NCBI GenBank assembly: GCA_913057785.1
Contig: CAJXPD010000042.1
Span: 1 to 48,912, forward strand
Direction: 5' to 3'
DNA length: 48,912 bases
Source of the DNA: an uncultured Lewinella sp.
GTDB lineage: Bacteria; Bacteroidota; Bacteroidia; Chitinophagales; Saprospiraceae
In this document: positions 16,735 to 25,800 of the stretch, in pieces
How positions within the stretch are numbered: position 1 is the first letter of the stretch
Layout: every line of letters starts with the position of its first letter
The notes under the pieces: model-generated
Told to the model about the DNA's origin: nothing
The model's input: the letters and a program-made list of their open reading frames with translations, nothing else
Database searches by the model: none
Made by a program: the position numbers and the translations under genes

Positions 16735-17700
16735 ATGCCACTTGCGAAGTGCTTCTCTCTCGCTTTCCTACTACTACCTGCCTATCTTTCCGCACAGATT
16801 TGGTTCAATGAAGCTGATGTTTGGCATTATGACTTAGAAGGTTTCGTAGCCTTTAGGGGGTACGAGCGAATCCAATATGATCGGGATACGATACTGCAAG
16901 GCCAGACGGTCAAGGTCATTAAGGTAGAGACCGCTTCCGTTGACTATTGGGCCCCTAGTCCGGAGGTAAGAAACTGGGTTAAAGAGCAAATTGTGCGTGA
17001 GAGCGGAGATACCTTATTTGTGTATTTGGAGGGTACCTTTTATCCACTGTACAACTTCGGTTTGGAGGTCGGAGATACTTTAGCCTTTCCCATATTGGAA
17101 GTCGGAGACGTCCTCTGCCACGATTTTCCGCCTTTGCTAAATGTTGTAACGGCGGCTGGGGAGATCGATATAGAAGGCGTGACTTTCCGCTATCAACGCT
17201 GGAATATGGTGAATCCGCTTTTTGGCTCGACAGCGGAAGCGATTGTTCTTGAGGGTATCGGAGTGATTTCGATCGATTTTCCCAATTGGGAAGAAGAAGA
17301 GGGAGAACTCGCCTACTTGTTTTATCCCTATAATGGAAATTGGCGTTGCGCCACGGACATGCCGATATTTGACTTTCGCTGCTTTTCCAATGGAGAAATA
17401 GATTATATGATCGGCGAAGTACCATGTGATTTTATTGTGCTTGACTCCAATCAACCTAAGCAGATTAACAATCTTAAAATAAGCCCCAATCCAGTAGATC
17501 AAACGTTTAGTATTCAGCTCCCCGAAGTGGGGAAATTGGAAAGTATAACACTATTTACCCTTGGTGGTAAAGCTATGAAAGCTTTCTCAGGTAGAAGGAC
17601 GGAGAACCTATTTGTGGGTGACCTTCAGCCTGGGATATATGTCATCCGACTGAAACTTGCAGACCAGAGTCTAGCCTTTGGCCGAATCATGAAGTTGTAA
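16735..17700 (+). CDS. T9SS-secreted protein of unknown function
   Basis: 321 residues: a signal peptide ending YLSAQ, a middle region of about 220 residues, rich in acidic and aromatic residues, with no family I can name, and a C-terminal type A sorting domain beginning ISPNPVDQTFSIQL and ending PGIYVIRLKL...GRIMKL. The middle contains a Cys pair region (NWRCATDMP, DFRCFSNGE, EVPCDF) that may form disulfides. The phrasing GDTLFVYLEGTFYPLYNFGL is typical of uncharacterised Bacteroidota secreted proteins. It is probably anchored to the surface or released by type IX secretion. It stands between a terminator and the oxidoreductase gene. Confidence 0.75.
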   Translation: MPLAKCFSLAFLLLPAYLSAQIWFNEADVWHYDLEGFVAFRGYERIQYDRDTILQGQTVKVIKVETASVDYWAPSPEVRNWVKEQIVRESGDTLFVYLEGTFYPLYNFGLEVGDTLAFPILEVGDVLCHDFPPLLNVVTAAGEIDIEGVTFRYQRWNMVNPLFGSTAEAIVLEGIGVISIDFPNWEEEEGELAYLFYPYNGNWRCATDMPIFDFRCFSNGEIDYMIGEVPCDFIVLDSNQPKQINNLKISPNPVDQTFSIQLPEVGKLESITLFTLGGKAMKAFSGRRTENLFVGDLQPGIYVIRLKLADQSLAFGRIMKL

Positions 17701-17852
17701 TTTTCTGCGAATTAGATGTAGGTGAGCAACCAAATTCCCTAGCTATATTTGGCGGTATCAGTCAATATGGCTAATTTTTGTCGAGCCCGAATTCCGAATG
17801 AATTTGGCTTTCGCAAAGAAGTAAAAGAGATTCAGCAACAAAACGAAAACCT

Positions 17853-19202
17853 ATGTCTAATAGCAGGAGGAAATTTCTCAAGCAGGCAGCCCTTGGTAGC
17901 ACTGCCTTAAGTCTAAGTAGTGTGATCCCTTTGGAGGCACTGAACAATCCGACATGGATCAGCCCCAACGAACAACTCAATTACGGAGTAATTGGGTGCA
18001 ATGGAATGGGGTGGTCCAATATGCGTTCACATCTGCTGATGCCACATGTTAACTGTGTGGCATTAGCGGATGTTGATCAATCCGTTCTAGATCGCCGGGC
18101 TGCTGATGTGGAAAAGGCCCGCGGTAAAAAGCCAAAATTATATAAGGATTATAGAAAGCTTCTAGCCAACAAGGATGTAGACGCCGTCGTGATCGGTTCT
18201 CCTGATCATTGGCACTGCCGCATGTTTGTGGACGCCTTGGAGGCTGGTAAACATGTTTATGTAGAAAAGCCCATTGCCAACACAATACAGGAATGTCGGC
18301 TTATGCTAGCGGCAGCCAAGAAACATCCAAAGTTGATGGTGCAGGTGGGACAATGGCAGCGTAGCGGTGGGCATTACGAAAAAGCGATTGAATGGGTCCG
18401 CTCTGGAAAGCTTGGGAACATTCGCTTGGTAAAAGTTTGGGCCTATCAAGGTTGGATGAAACCTGTCGATGTACAGCCCGATGGAAGTGCACCGGAAGGC
18501 GTGGATTACGATATGTGGCTCGGGCCTGCACCGAAGCGCGCCTTTAACCCTAACCGATTTCACTTTAATTTCAGATGGTTCTGGGACTATGCAGGAGGCC
18601 TGATGACGGATTGGGGGGTGCATGAAATAGATATTGCCCTGTATGCCATGAATGCGACTGCTCCTAAGTCTGTGATCGCCTCCGGAGGCAAGCTGGCTTA
18701 CCCAGATGATGCTTCTGAAACGCCGGATACTTTGCAAGCGGTTTTCGAATACGAGAATTTCTCTATGCTCTGGGAACACGCTACCGGTATCGACAATGGC
18801 AATTATGGAAGAACAGAGGGGATTGCCTTTATCGGAAATAATGGAACCTTAGTGGTGAACCGTCAAGGTTGGGAATTGATTCCTGAAACCAGCCGAGATG
18901 ATCAGTCGGGTATCAATAAATATGACATGGAAGCTGTGCCAAAGCAGAATCGTCGAGGCAATTATCTGGATAACCACACTCGAAACTTTGCTAATGCCAT
19001 TATAAACAATGATCCTGCCTCCTTGAAATGTGGTATTGAAACGGGAAGCATTGCCGCCATTAATGCTCAAATGGGGAACATCGCCTACAAGACGGGAAGA
19101 AAAGTGTACTGGGATGCTAAGAGAGGTGAATTCAAAAAGGATCCAGCTGCTAACAAACTAATCTTAGCTAATTATCACAATGGTTGGAAAGTACCCGTGT
19201 AA
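17853..19202 (+). CDS. Tat-exported Gfo/Idh/MocA-family oxidoreductase
   Basis: 449 residues. SRRKFLKQAALG near the N-terminus is a twin-arginine signal, so the folded enzyme with bound NAD(P) is likely exported to the periplasm. The Rossmann fold starts at LNYGVIGCNGMGW; EKPIANT carries the conserved Lys of the EKP motif, and GLMTDWGVHEIDIALYAM in part is the family's catalytic His region. Members oxidise or isomerise sugars such as glycosides at C3. With the upstream DUF1080 protein this suggests a periplasmic 3-keto-glycoside route. A TATATTTG element at 17744-17751 may be the -7 box, though no clear -33 box is seen. Confidence 0.88.
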   Translation: MSNSRRKFLKQAALGSTALSLSSVIPLEALNNPTWISPNEQLNYGVIGCNGMGWSNMRSHLLMPHVNCVALADVDQSVLDRRAADVEKARGKKPKLYKDYRKLLANKDVDAVVIGSPDHWHCRMFVDALEAGKHVYVEKPIANTIQECRLMLAAAKKHPKLMVQVGQWQRSGGHYEKAIEWVRSGKLGNIRLVKVWAYQGWMKPVDVQPDGSAPEGVDYDMWLGPAPKRAFNPNRFHFNFRWFWDYAGGLMTDWGVHEIDIALYAMNATAPKSVIASGGKLAYPDDASETPDTLQAVFEYENFSMLWEHATGIDNGNYGRTEGIAFIGNNGTLVVNRQGWELIPETSRDDQSGINKYDMEAVPKQNRRGNYLDNHTRNFANAIINNDPASLKCGIETGSIAAINAQMGNIAYKTGRKVYWDAKRGEFKKDPAANKLILANYHNGWKVPV

Positions 19203-19222
19203 GATCACAGCGACTTGCAAAA

Positions 19223-19265
19223 CCTATGACTGCGTAGTTTAGTTCCGCTTGTGTGCAGTCATAGG
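19223..19265. repeat. 11-bp perfect inverted repeat after the oxidoreductase gene
   Basis: CCTATGACTGC (19223-19233) and GCAGTCATAGG (19255-19265) are separated by 21 nt. No T run follows. The right arm ends immediately before the nhaA remnant, so it could mark a junction as well as a terminator. Confidence 0.5.
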
Positions 19266-19266
19266 T

Positions 19267-19460
19267 GAGGCGATCTTAGCTAGGGTTGGATTTGCGATGT
19301 CGATTTTCATATCAAATTTAGCCTTCCTTGGGATCCGGTGTACATTGGCTCGGCGAAAATGGGGGTATTGATTGGATACGCAATTTCTGCCGTGATTGGT
19401 GCAGCGATCTTGAAATATAGTGGAAGTGCCTATGCTGATAGTCAGCTGCAGGAAACATAA
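19267..19460 (+). pseudogene. nhaA: Remnant of nhaA (Na+/H+ antiporter) C-terminus
   Basis: Translation of 19267 onward gives EAILARVGFAMSIFISNLAF. After a frame change near 19331-19333 it gives DPVYIGSAKMGVLIGYAISA, continuing to a stop at 19458-19460. This is the ending of NhaA antiporters as I know it (G-FTMSIFI-NLAF, then AK-GIL-GS). The rest of the ~400-codon gene is absent and the frame is broken, so this is a degraded relic. No start codon or upstream membrane segments are found between it and the oxidoreductase gene. It points to a past deletion that joined the oxidoreductase region to the pgk-gap region. Confidence 0.75.
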
Positions 19461-19471
19461 TCTAAAACTGA

Positions 19472-19507
19472 AGAAGGCGCAGAGATACGATTCTCTTTGC
19501 GCCTTCT
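19472..19507. terminator. Bidirectional terminator between the nhaA remnant and pgk
   Basis: AGAAGGCGCA (19472-19481) pairs with TGCGCCTTCT (19498-19507), and inner GAGA/TCTC bases can extend the stem. It lies 30 bp beyond the pgk stop codon on the minus strand. Confidence 0.75.
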
Positions 19508-19536
19508 AAAGAACTATATGTAGTATCTCGGTTCTA

Positions 19537-20739
19537 TTAACCCGCGATAGCAGCGATCCCAGGTAATTGCTTACCCTCAAGGAATTCTAGCATCGCTCCT
19601 CCACCTGTGGATACATAGCTTACTTTATCTGCTAGTCCCATCTGATTCACAGCAGCCACTGAATCTCCGCCACCTACCAAAGAGAAAGCACCTTCAGCAG
19701 TTGCTTGAGCTACCGTTTCGGCTATACTTTTCGTACCGATAGCATAGTTGGCAAATTCAAATACACCCATTGGTCCATTCCAAAGTATGGTTTTGGAGGC
19801 AAGGACGGTTCCTTTGAAGCTTTCGATTGCCTTTGGTCCAATATCCAGACCCATCCAGTCGGCTGGAATAGCCTTACTGTCAGAGATCTGTCGTTCGGCA
19901 TCATTGGAAAACTTATCCGCCAATCTAGAGTCTGCAGGAAGGAGTAAATTTACGCCTTTCGACTTAGCCTTTTCCACCAAGCTTAAGGCAAGATCTAATT
20001 TGTCATCTTCCACCAAAGAGTTTCCGATTTCGCCACCTTGTGCTTTAAGGAAGGTAAAAGCCATCCCTCCGCCGACGATCAGGTTATCGACGAAGTCGAT
20101 TAATTTTTCCAATAAGAGAATCTTATCTGACACCTTAGCTCCTCCAATGATCGCCGTCACCGGACGATCCGGATCATTGATCACTCGATTGGCATTGTTG
20201 ATCTCTTTTTGCATCAACAAGCCAAAGGACTTTTCGTCTGCACCAAAAAACTGTGCTACGGTTGTCGTAGAAGCATGTGCACGGTGGGCTGTGCCAAAGG
20301 CATCATTTACATACACATCTCCCAGCTTAGACATGGCTTCTGCTAAGGTGGTGTCGCCTTTGGTCTCCCCGTCATTGAAACGGGTATTTTCTACGACCAA
20401 TACTTGTCCCATTGGGAGGTCTGCTGCCATTTGCTCTGCCTTGGCACCTACAGTTTCATCACAAAAGAGCACGGTAGTTTCCAGCGCTTTTGCCAGATGG
20501 TCGACAATGTGATTCAAGGTAAATCGCTCTTTGTCGATCGAACCATCCTCTTTGCGCTTTTTACCTGGGCGGCCTAAGTGAGACATCAATACAGCTGCAC
20601 CACCATTATCCAAGATTTGACGGATAGTAGGGAGGGCTCCTCTGATACGGGTATCATCAGTGATTTCGAATGCACTGTTTAGCGGCACATTGAAGTCAAC
20701 TCTTACTAAGGCTTTCTTGCCTGCAAAATCAAGATTCAT
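19537..20739 (-). CDS. pgk: Phosphoglycerate kinase
   Basis: 400 residues, full length. It catalyses 1,3-bisphosphoglycerate + ADP to 3-phosphoglycerate + ATP in glycolysis, in the cytosol. Visible signatures are KKALVRVDFNVPL at the start, SHLGRPGKK, VENTRFNDGETKGD, the AHRAHAST substrate loop, IIGGAKVSDKI, and the C-terminal nucleotide-binding segment VGGGDSVAAV followed by VSTGGGAMLEFLEG. It is the second gene of a glycolytic pair with gap, 157 bp downstream of it, with a hairpin in between that could allow separate expression levels. Confidence 0.97.
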   Translation of the reverse strand: MNLDFAGKKALVRVDFNVPLNSAFEITDDTRIRGALPTIRQILDNGGAAVLMSHLGRPGKKRKEDGSIDKERFTLNHIVDHLAKALETTVLFCDETVGAKAEQMAADLPMGQVLVVENTRFNDGETKGDTTLAEAMSKLGDVYVNDAFGTAHRAHASTTTVAQFFGADEKSFGLLMQKEINNANRVINDPDRPVTAIIGGAKVSDKILLLEKLIDFVDNLIVGGGMAFTFLKAQGGEIGNSLVEDDKLDLALSLVEKAKSKGVNLLLPADSRLADKFSNDAERQISDSKAIPADWMGLDIGPKAIESFKGTVLASKTILWNGPMGVFEFANYAIGTKSIAETVAQATAEGAFSLVGGGDSVAAVNQMGLADKVSYVSTGGGAMLEFLEGKQLPGIAAIAG

Positions 20740-20818
20740 AATGGGTGCTTTTTGAAAATATTGGTGGCAAAGCGGCTGAGGGAGCCGGACTTTGTGGGAA
20801 GGAATGAAGATCGTGAAA

Positions 20819-20851
20819 ATCTGGAGCTACAGAAACCTGTAGGCTCCAGAT
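20819..20851. terminator. Hairpin between gap and pgk
   Basis: Arms ATCTGGAG-CTACAG and CTGTAG-G-CTCCAGAT pair over 14 bp with one bulged base and a 4-nt loop. No T run follows on the minus strand (gap to pgk direction), so partial termination or mRNA processing/stabilisation is likely rather than full termination. Confidence 0.6.
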
Positions 20852-20896
20852 ATCCGATTGATATTAGCTGGTCAACTTATCGTGAAATAAGTGGAC

Positions 20897-21895
20897 TTAT
20901 TTTGTACAGATCAAGTGAGTCAAGTCAGCTAGACGAGCAGAGTAACCCGCTTCGTTATCATACCAGCTCACAACTTTAAGCATGTTGCCATTGACGTTAG
21001 TCATACCTGCATCGAAGATAGAAGAGTGCGGGTTGCGTACGATATCGCTAGATACGATAGGATCTTCTGTGTATTGAAGTACACCTTTCATTGGTCCTTC
21101 CGCCATCTCCTTAAACTTAGCATTAACCTCAGCTACAGTTGGCGTCTTTTCTAGGTTTACGTTGACTTCAATTAAAGACCCAGTAACTACAGGAACACGT
21201 ACTGCAATAGCAAAAAGCTTTCCAGCTACTTCAGGTAACACTTTTCCAACTGCATTGGCAGCACCAGTACTAGTAGGTACGATGTTGAAAGCCGCAGCAC
21301 GAGCACGACGAAGATCGCTGTGAGGAGCATCCTGAATACGTTGGTCAGCTGTGTAAGCGTGAGTAGTAGTCATAGCACCGTTGATAATGCCCCAGTTGTC
21401 ATTCAAAATCTTAGCTACAGGAGCCAAGCAGTTGGTGGTACAAGAAGCATTAGAGAAAACGTTCGCACGACGATCCAATTCATCATCATTTACACCAAGT
21501 ACGATGGTCTGAACACCCTCTCCTTTTGCAGGAGCAGAGATCACAACATCTTTAGCGCCAGCCTTAAGGTGTAAACCTGCTTTTTCCTTGGAGCGGAAAA
21601 TACCGGTACATTCCAAAACAACGTCTACGCCCAAGTCAGCCCAAGGCAGCGCTTCAGGGTTGCGCTCAGAATAAGCATTGATGCTTTTTCCATTTACAAC
21701 CAGCGCATCTTCAGTTGCTTCAACAGTGCCGTCGAAGGGACCTTGAGCAGAATCATACTTCAATAGGTGAGCAAGGGTAGCATTATCAGTAAGGTCGTTG
21801 ATGGCAACAACCTCAATTCCATCTTTTTGTAGTAGGTTGCGAAAGGTCAATCTTCCGATCCGGCCAAAACCATTGATAGCAATTTTTTTAGACAT
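20897..21895 (-). CDS. gap: Glyceraldehyde-3-phosphate dehydrogenase, type I
   Basis: 332 residues, full length. It converts glyceraldehyde 3-phosphate, phosphate and NAD+ to 1,3-bisphosphoglycerate. The Rossmann start is KIAINGFGRIGR; AINDLTD carries the Asp that favours NAD+ over NADP+; SNASCTTNC carries the catalytic Cys, with the partner His in TTTHAYT. The C-terminus has the usual WYDNEAGYS. It is the first gene of the gap-pgk pair on the minus strand. Upstream (21896-22173) the DNA is A/T-rich with a long T run near 22015-22024; no clear TAnnTTTG box could be assigned there. Confidence 0.97.
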   Translation of the reverse strand: MSKKIAINGFGRIGRLTFRNLLQKDGIEVVAINDLTDNATLAHLLKYDSAQGPFDGTVEATEDALVVNGKSINAYSERNPEALPWADLGVDVVLECTGIFRSKEKAGLHLKAGAKDVVISAPAKGEGVQTIVLGVNDDELDRRANVFSNASCTTNCLAPVAKILNDNWGIINGAMTTTHAYTADQRIQDAPHSDLRRARAAAFNIVPTSTGAANAVGKVLPEVAGKLFAIAVRVPVVTGSLIEVNVNLEKTPTVAEVNAKFKEMAEGPMKGVLQYTEDPIVSSDIVRNPHSSIFDAGMTNVNGNMLKVVSWYDNEAGYSARLADLTHLICTK

Positions 21896-22173
21896 AGTCT
21901 TGCACTTGATATTTGTTAATAAATTTTGAGTCTAGGTTGACAAGGCTGCCGAAGCAGCTTAGTTTCGGCTGCGAAATTGGAGAAAATCACGTTTAAAATC
22001 AACAAATTGCGGCCTTTTTTTTTATACTTAGTGTAAAAATAACAATAATTAAGTTCAAAAGGGTCAATTTTTGGTCAAATAGGGAAGTACATGCCCACCT
22101 ATTTTTGCGCTGCCCATATAAATTTGACCACTAGACTCTTACCTGCAGTGCTAACTGGTTCTGTCTTTCTGCT

Positions 22174-23580
22174 TTATCTTGATTTTGCTTTGCTTGGATT
22201 TTTCGGTCTTTTTTCGCCCGCGCTAGCTTTTTTTAAGATGTCCTGCCTTTTTTGTTCCTCTTTTAAAATGTTCTCTGGATGAGGATCGTACCATTTGGCC
22301 GGGATCAACTCTTGGTTCCAAACTTGGTAGGCTGCAGATAGTTCTTGGACGATATCTGCATGTTGACTGGCTAAGTCTTTTTGTTCGTAAGGATCGGTGG
22401 CCAGGTCGAAAAGTAGAAGCTTTTCTTTGTAACCCGAGTAGATTAATTTGTAGTCGCCTTTCCGAATGGCATATCCGGCTCCATCAGAATAGCGCCAATA
22501 AAGCGTTTGATGTGGAGGGGCAGCGGTATCCCCAGATAAGAAAGGAAGCAGGTTTACACCGTCCAGTGACTTATCGGGAGTAATATTTGCGGCTGCCAAT
22601 ATGGTAGGGAAGATATCCAAAGCGCTAACTGCATGAGAGTAGTGTTGAGGATGTTTGAGTTCTCCGGCATAAGTAAACAAAAAAGGTACCCGGATCCCCC
22701 CTTCGAAAAGCATGCCTTTATGGCCTCGAAAGGGATAACTACTGGCTCCATGTAGATGTCCACCATTATCGCTATAAAAGAAGATCAAGGTGTTTTCGTA
22801 AAGGCCTTGATCCTTTAAGGTCTGAATTACTTTTCCTATTCCTGCGTCCATTCCTACTACCATGGCCCCGTATGCACTTCTTGCTCCATCTTCGATGTGC
22901 GCTGTTTTGGCTAAATATTCCGCTGTGGCATGAATGGGAGCATGGGGAGCATTGTAGGCTAAGTACAGAAAGAAGGGATCTTCTTCCTGCTTTTGGATGA
23001 ATTTGACAGCTTCATTGGTAAAATCATCCGTTAAGTAGGTGAGTTCAGACTGAGGCACAATCTCGCCATTCCTAAGTACTCCTGATCGGGCTGGTTTCTT
23101 CCCGGTACTTCCCCAGAAGCTCATTCCCCCACCGTAGAAACCAAACCATTCATCAAAACCACGCTGCGTTGGCCAAAATTTCTCATGATCTCCGAGGTGC
23201 CATTTTCCGATCGCGCAGGTCGCGTAGCCATTTTCCTTCAGTACTTCAGAAAGCATTTTTTCATTTAAGGGTAGGCCCGCATTCTCATCCGCTTGATTGT
23301 AGGGCGTATTGTTTTCATGCCCAAATTTTTGCTGGTAGCGGCCAGCCAGGAGCCCAGCTCTACTTGGGCTACAGTAGGGATGAGAGGCATAGCCCGCATC
23401 AAAGACGATTCCGTCTCGCGCCAAAGCGTCCAAATAGGGCGTAGGGATGTCTTTCCCGCCATTGAATCCGACATCGTTCCAACCCTGGTCATCGGAGACG
23501 ATAATGATTACGTTAGGCCGAGACTGGGAATAAATGGAGTATTGGAACCCTAGTAAGAGAAGAAATAGTATCAATCGCAT
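22174..23580 (-). CDS. Secreted type I (formylglycine) sulfatase
   Basis: 468 residues with a signal peptide ending IYSQS. The metal site opens with PNVIIIVSDDQGWND, and the active-site motif CSPSRAG (C70) is the C-x-P-S-R type that is converted to formylglycine by a maturase encoded elsewhere. GYATCAIGKWHLGD follows, containing the conserved Lys and His, and later YSDNGGHLHGASSYPFRGHKG in part. Such enzymes remove sulfate esters from algal or animal glycans in the periplasm. The basic tail (GEKRPKNPSKAKSR) is unusual. No SusC/SusD pair or glycoside hydrolase is adjacent, so this is not a typical polysaccharide locus. Confidence 0.92.
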   Translation of the reverse strand: MRLILFLLLLGFQYSIYSQSRPNVIIIVSDDQGWNDVGFNGGKDIPTPYLDALARDGIVFDAGYASHPYCSPSRAGLLAGRYQQKFGHENNTPYNQADENAGLPLNEKMLSEVLKENGYATCAIGKWHLGDHEKFWPTQRGFDEWFGFYGGGMSFWGSTGKKPARSGVLRNGEIVPQSELTYLTDDFTNEAVKFIQKQEEDPFFLYLAYNAPHAPIHATAEYLAKTAHIEDGARSAYGAMVVGMDAGIGKVIQTLKDQGLYENTLIFFYSDNGGHLHGASSYPFRGHKGMLFEGGIRVPFLFTYAGELKHPQHYSHAVSALDIFPTILAAANITPDKSLDGVNLLPFLSGDTAAPPHQTLYWRYSDGAGYAIRKGDYKLIYSGYKEKLLLFDLATDPYEQKDLASQHADIVQELSAAYQVWNQELIPAKWYDPHPENILKEEQKRQDILKKASAGEKRPKNPSKAKSR

Positions 23581-23942
23581 AGTAGAAGGATTTTTGACAA
23601 GTTTAGTTCAAATATTCTCCAAGTAAGCTGATTCTCTGGTGTGTCACTGCCACATATGATTTGGAAGGGGACAGGAAATGATTATAATCCTTTCCAAATG
23701 AAGTTTTTAGTATTCTTCTAATGGGAAAGAAAGATTGCTTGTTAAATACATCCCTTCAGCCTTGTACTCTTTAAGGGAGACAGGTACTGATAAACATTTT
23801 AGCACATAAAGACAGATAGCATTTGTGCCGAAAATCAGCACAAATGCTACAGATAAGCTAATGTAAATCTCTACGTAAGACCATTTTATTGCAGCTAACT
23901 CGTTACACTTACGTCAAACTGGAAAGCGGGCAATAACATTTC
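23581..23942. other. Intergenic region with a 12-bp stem-loop
   Basis: No gene is seen. TAGCATTTGTGC (23817-23828) and GCACAAATGCTA (23838-23849) form a perfect stem with a 9-nt loop, ~95 bp beyond the stop of the minus-strand heme lipoprotein gene. A second, weaker stem pairs ATTTGGAAGG (about 23657) with CCTTTCCAAAT (about 23691). Confidence 0.5.
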
Positions 23943-25301
23943 TCATTTAATCTGCAATTGAACAATAGCCCAGGAAAAATCGGTCAGCAGATGCCCTTTG
24001 AATTGACCATCATAAGCTCTTGATACATATTGATCTGCAATATAAGCCGGGCCATTGGGAACAGAGGCTTGACCATGACAACTCATACAATTCGTATGGA
24101 TGCCGCTATCATTATTGGGATTGACGTAGGTGTATTTTGCCAGGGTAGTCTGATAGCTAAAGGTAGAATGTTGGAAAGGAGCTTCCAAGTAGGGATTGTA
24201 GGCATAAATAGAGCTCTGGCCCTCTCCACTTCCACCGACCTTTGGTTGAGCGGGTACTACCATGTTGTAGGCTATGGCCATAGCATAGCGACTGGCAGCA
24301 GGATCATTCAGGATCACATTAGGACGTAAATTAGATATACCAGAGCTACTTGGAATCTGAGGAGAATTAGGATTTAGTGACCACCAGAAAGTTTGCCAGG
24401 TCCATCGGAAAGTTTCTCTCGTACTTACGTGCATGGCTGTCAGGATGTGTATGGCGCCTTGATCATCTAGAACGTGAATAAAGTCATCGATGTAGTAGAT
24501 TTTATTACTGTGATTGACATCGGCTTGGTTGGTTGTCACGGTTACCGTATCCGTCATGTTGACGCCGCCCTTAGGGCCAACGGGACTGGGACCAGTCCAA
24601 ACGGGGATTCTCACGCTTGTTGCTCCTTCTGGAATGGTATTGCCGCTAAAGACGGGCTTCAATGAAACCGCGGAAGTGGGTAGATGCAGGGTGACTATGC
24701 CGGGATTAGGTTTGGAACTCTGTAGCGCTAGACTATCGTTTAGGGCAGCGCTTTTTAGGAGATTATTCTGGACGATGTACGCTGCCATAGACGGGTCGAA
24801 TTTATTGAAGGAGGTTGCGCTGAAACCGTTCCTGGCAATTTCGGGAGCATGGATGCTGATCTGGCGTGGCATGGCAGGCGTAGAAGGGGTTCTCTTCATA
24901 TTGACTAGTGGAGTTCCTGCTTTCGTTGCATTTGTCACCTCTTTATCATCATACCAGGTTTCAAACCTTCGCAATCGATTATTGCCATCATAAGATTGGT
25001 CGGTGAGTTCTGTCAATGCTGCCCAGATATCCCAACCGTGCTTAATGATATTGGGGTTTGTTTCTAGCTCATTATTATCCACCTTGGATTGCTTGATCCA
25101 TCCTTGGATAGTGGCCTCCGGTGTAGGAAAGGAATTTCCGCTGGCCAATGTGTTAGGCATGGGGATCGCTTTCACAGAGCCTGATGCTTCAGTTATGTTT
25201 TCTTCGACGGCATTGCCTTTCTTGCCACTTATTTTGCAGGCATTCGTAAGTACACTTAGCCCTAAGCAAAGGACGAATAAGGATTGAATGGTTTTTTTCA
25301 T
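23943..25301 (-). CDS. Lipoprotein with a single c-type heme motif, function unknown
   Basis: 452 residues. The N-terminus MKKTIQSLFVLCLGLSVLTN-AC has a lipobox Cys, so the protein is probably lipid-anchored in the outer membrane or periplasm. CMSCH (C405, C408, H409) near the C-terminus is one c-type heme attachment site. The ~380 residues in front are rich in Trp, Asn and Pro (WTWQTFWWSLNPN; SIHAPEIARNGFSA) and match no cytochrome family I can name. No second CxxCH is present, and the distal heme ligand is not obvious. It is monocistronic on the minus strand. An electron-transfer or heme-sensing role is only inferred from the motif. Confidence 0.75.
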   Translation of the reverse strand: MKKTIQSLFVLCLGLSVLTNACKISGKKGNAVEENITEASGSVKAIPMPNTLASGNSFPTPEATIQGWIKQSKVDNNELETNPNIIKHGWDIWAALTELTDQSYDGNNRLRRFETWYDDKEVTNATKAGTPLVNMKRTPSTPAMPRQISIHAPEIARNGFSATSFNKFDPSMAAYIVQNNLLKSAALNDSLALQSSKPNPGIVTLHLPTSAVSLKPVFSGNTIPEGATSVRIPVWTGPSPVGPKGGVNMTDTVTVTTNQADVNHSNKIYYIDDFIHVLDDQGAIHILTAMHVSTRETFRWTWQTFWWSLNPNSPQIPSSSGISNLRPNVILNDPAASRYAMAIAYNMVVPAQPKVGGSGEGQSSIYAYNPYLEAPFQHSTFSYQTTLAKYTYVNPNNDSGIHTNCMSCHGQASVPNGPAYIADQYVSRAYDGQFKGHLLTDFSWAIVQLQIK

Positions 25302-25800
25302 GATTATGAATTTGAGTAATATGGTTTAGGTGTTTAGTCTGTTACGGGAGGGCCAAGCAGTGCACAATAACTGGCCACGAATTCCATCAGGAAGTCTTGT
25401 CAGATGAAGGGGGATCTGCTCAGTGAATGACTGAATTGTTCAGTGCACTAGTCTGCCGGATAACAGCTCTTTGTTCAGAACGCTCTCCTTTTATGTTTAT
25501 AGTAGTAGTTGGTGGTCAGAGTCATCGACTGAAACCCTGATTTTAAGGATGGGACTTTTCAAATTTACCGATGGCAATAGCTGAAGATGCCAATGTGCTG
25601 ATGCATTGTCAAGGTAGGAAATAGTTATGTGAAAAATAAGCGTAAAAATACCCGTTTCGCGATTGAGTGGAAACACCTTTCTGCCAAACCTAACACCAAT
25701 ATTAGTTGAGTCAAATACTCAGCTATACTGTTGAATACTAACTTTCGATGGTTTTTATGCAAGCCTTACTCCTTCTTTGTGTAAACAAAGTCCGTCAAGC
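25302..25800. other. Intergenic region between divergent genes
   Basis: About 500 bp with no gene. It must hold the promoters of the heme lipoprotein (minus) and of the zincin (plus). A small inverted repeat ACTGAA-TTG-TTCAGT lies near 25430. No exact TAnnTTTG element is evident by eye; TAACTTTC near 25739 is one base off. Confidence 0.4.

Noticed and set aside
19748..20512. A 254-codon open frame opposite pgk
   Set aside because: It is the shadow of a highly conserved glycolytic gene; the translated composition (Ser/Pro/Arg-rich) has no domain features.
22174..23580. Polysaccharide utilisation locus around the sulfatase
   Set aside because: No SusC/SusD-like pair, glycoside hydrolase or hybrid two-component regulator is adjacent.
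24514..24993. A 159-codon open frame opposite the heme lipoprotein gene
   Set aside because: It is antisense to a gene with a clear signal peptide and heme motif, and has no own promoter or family signal.
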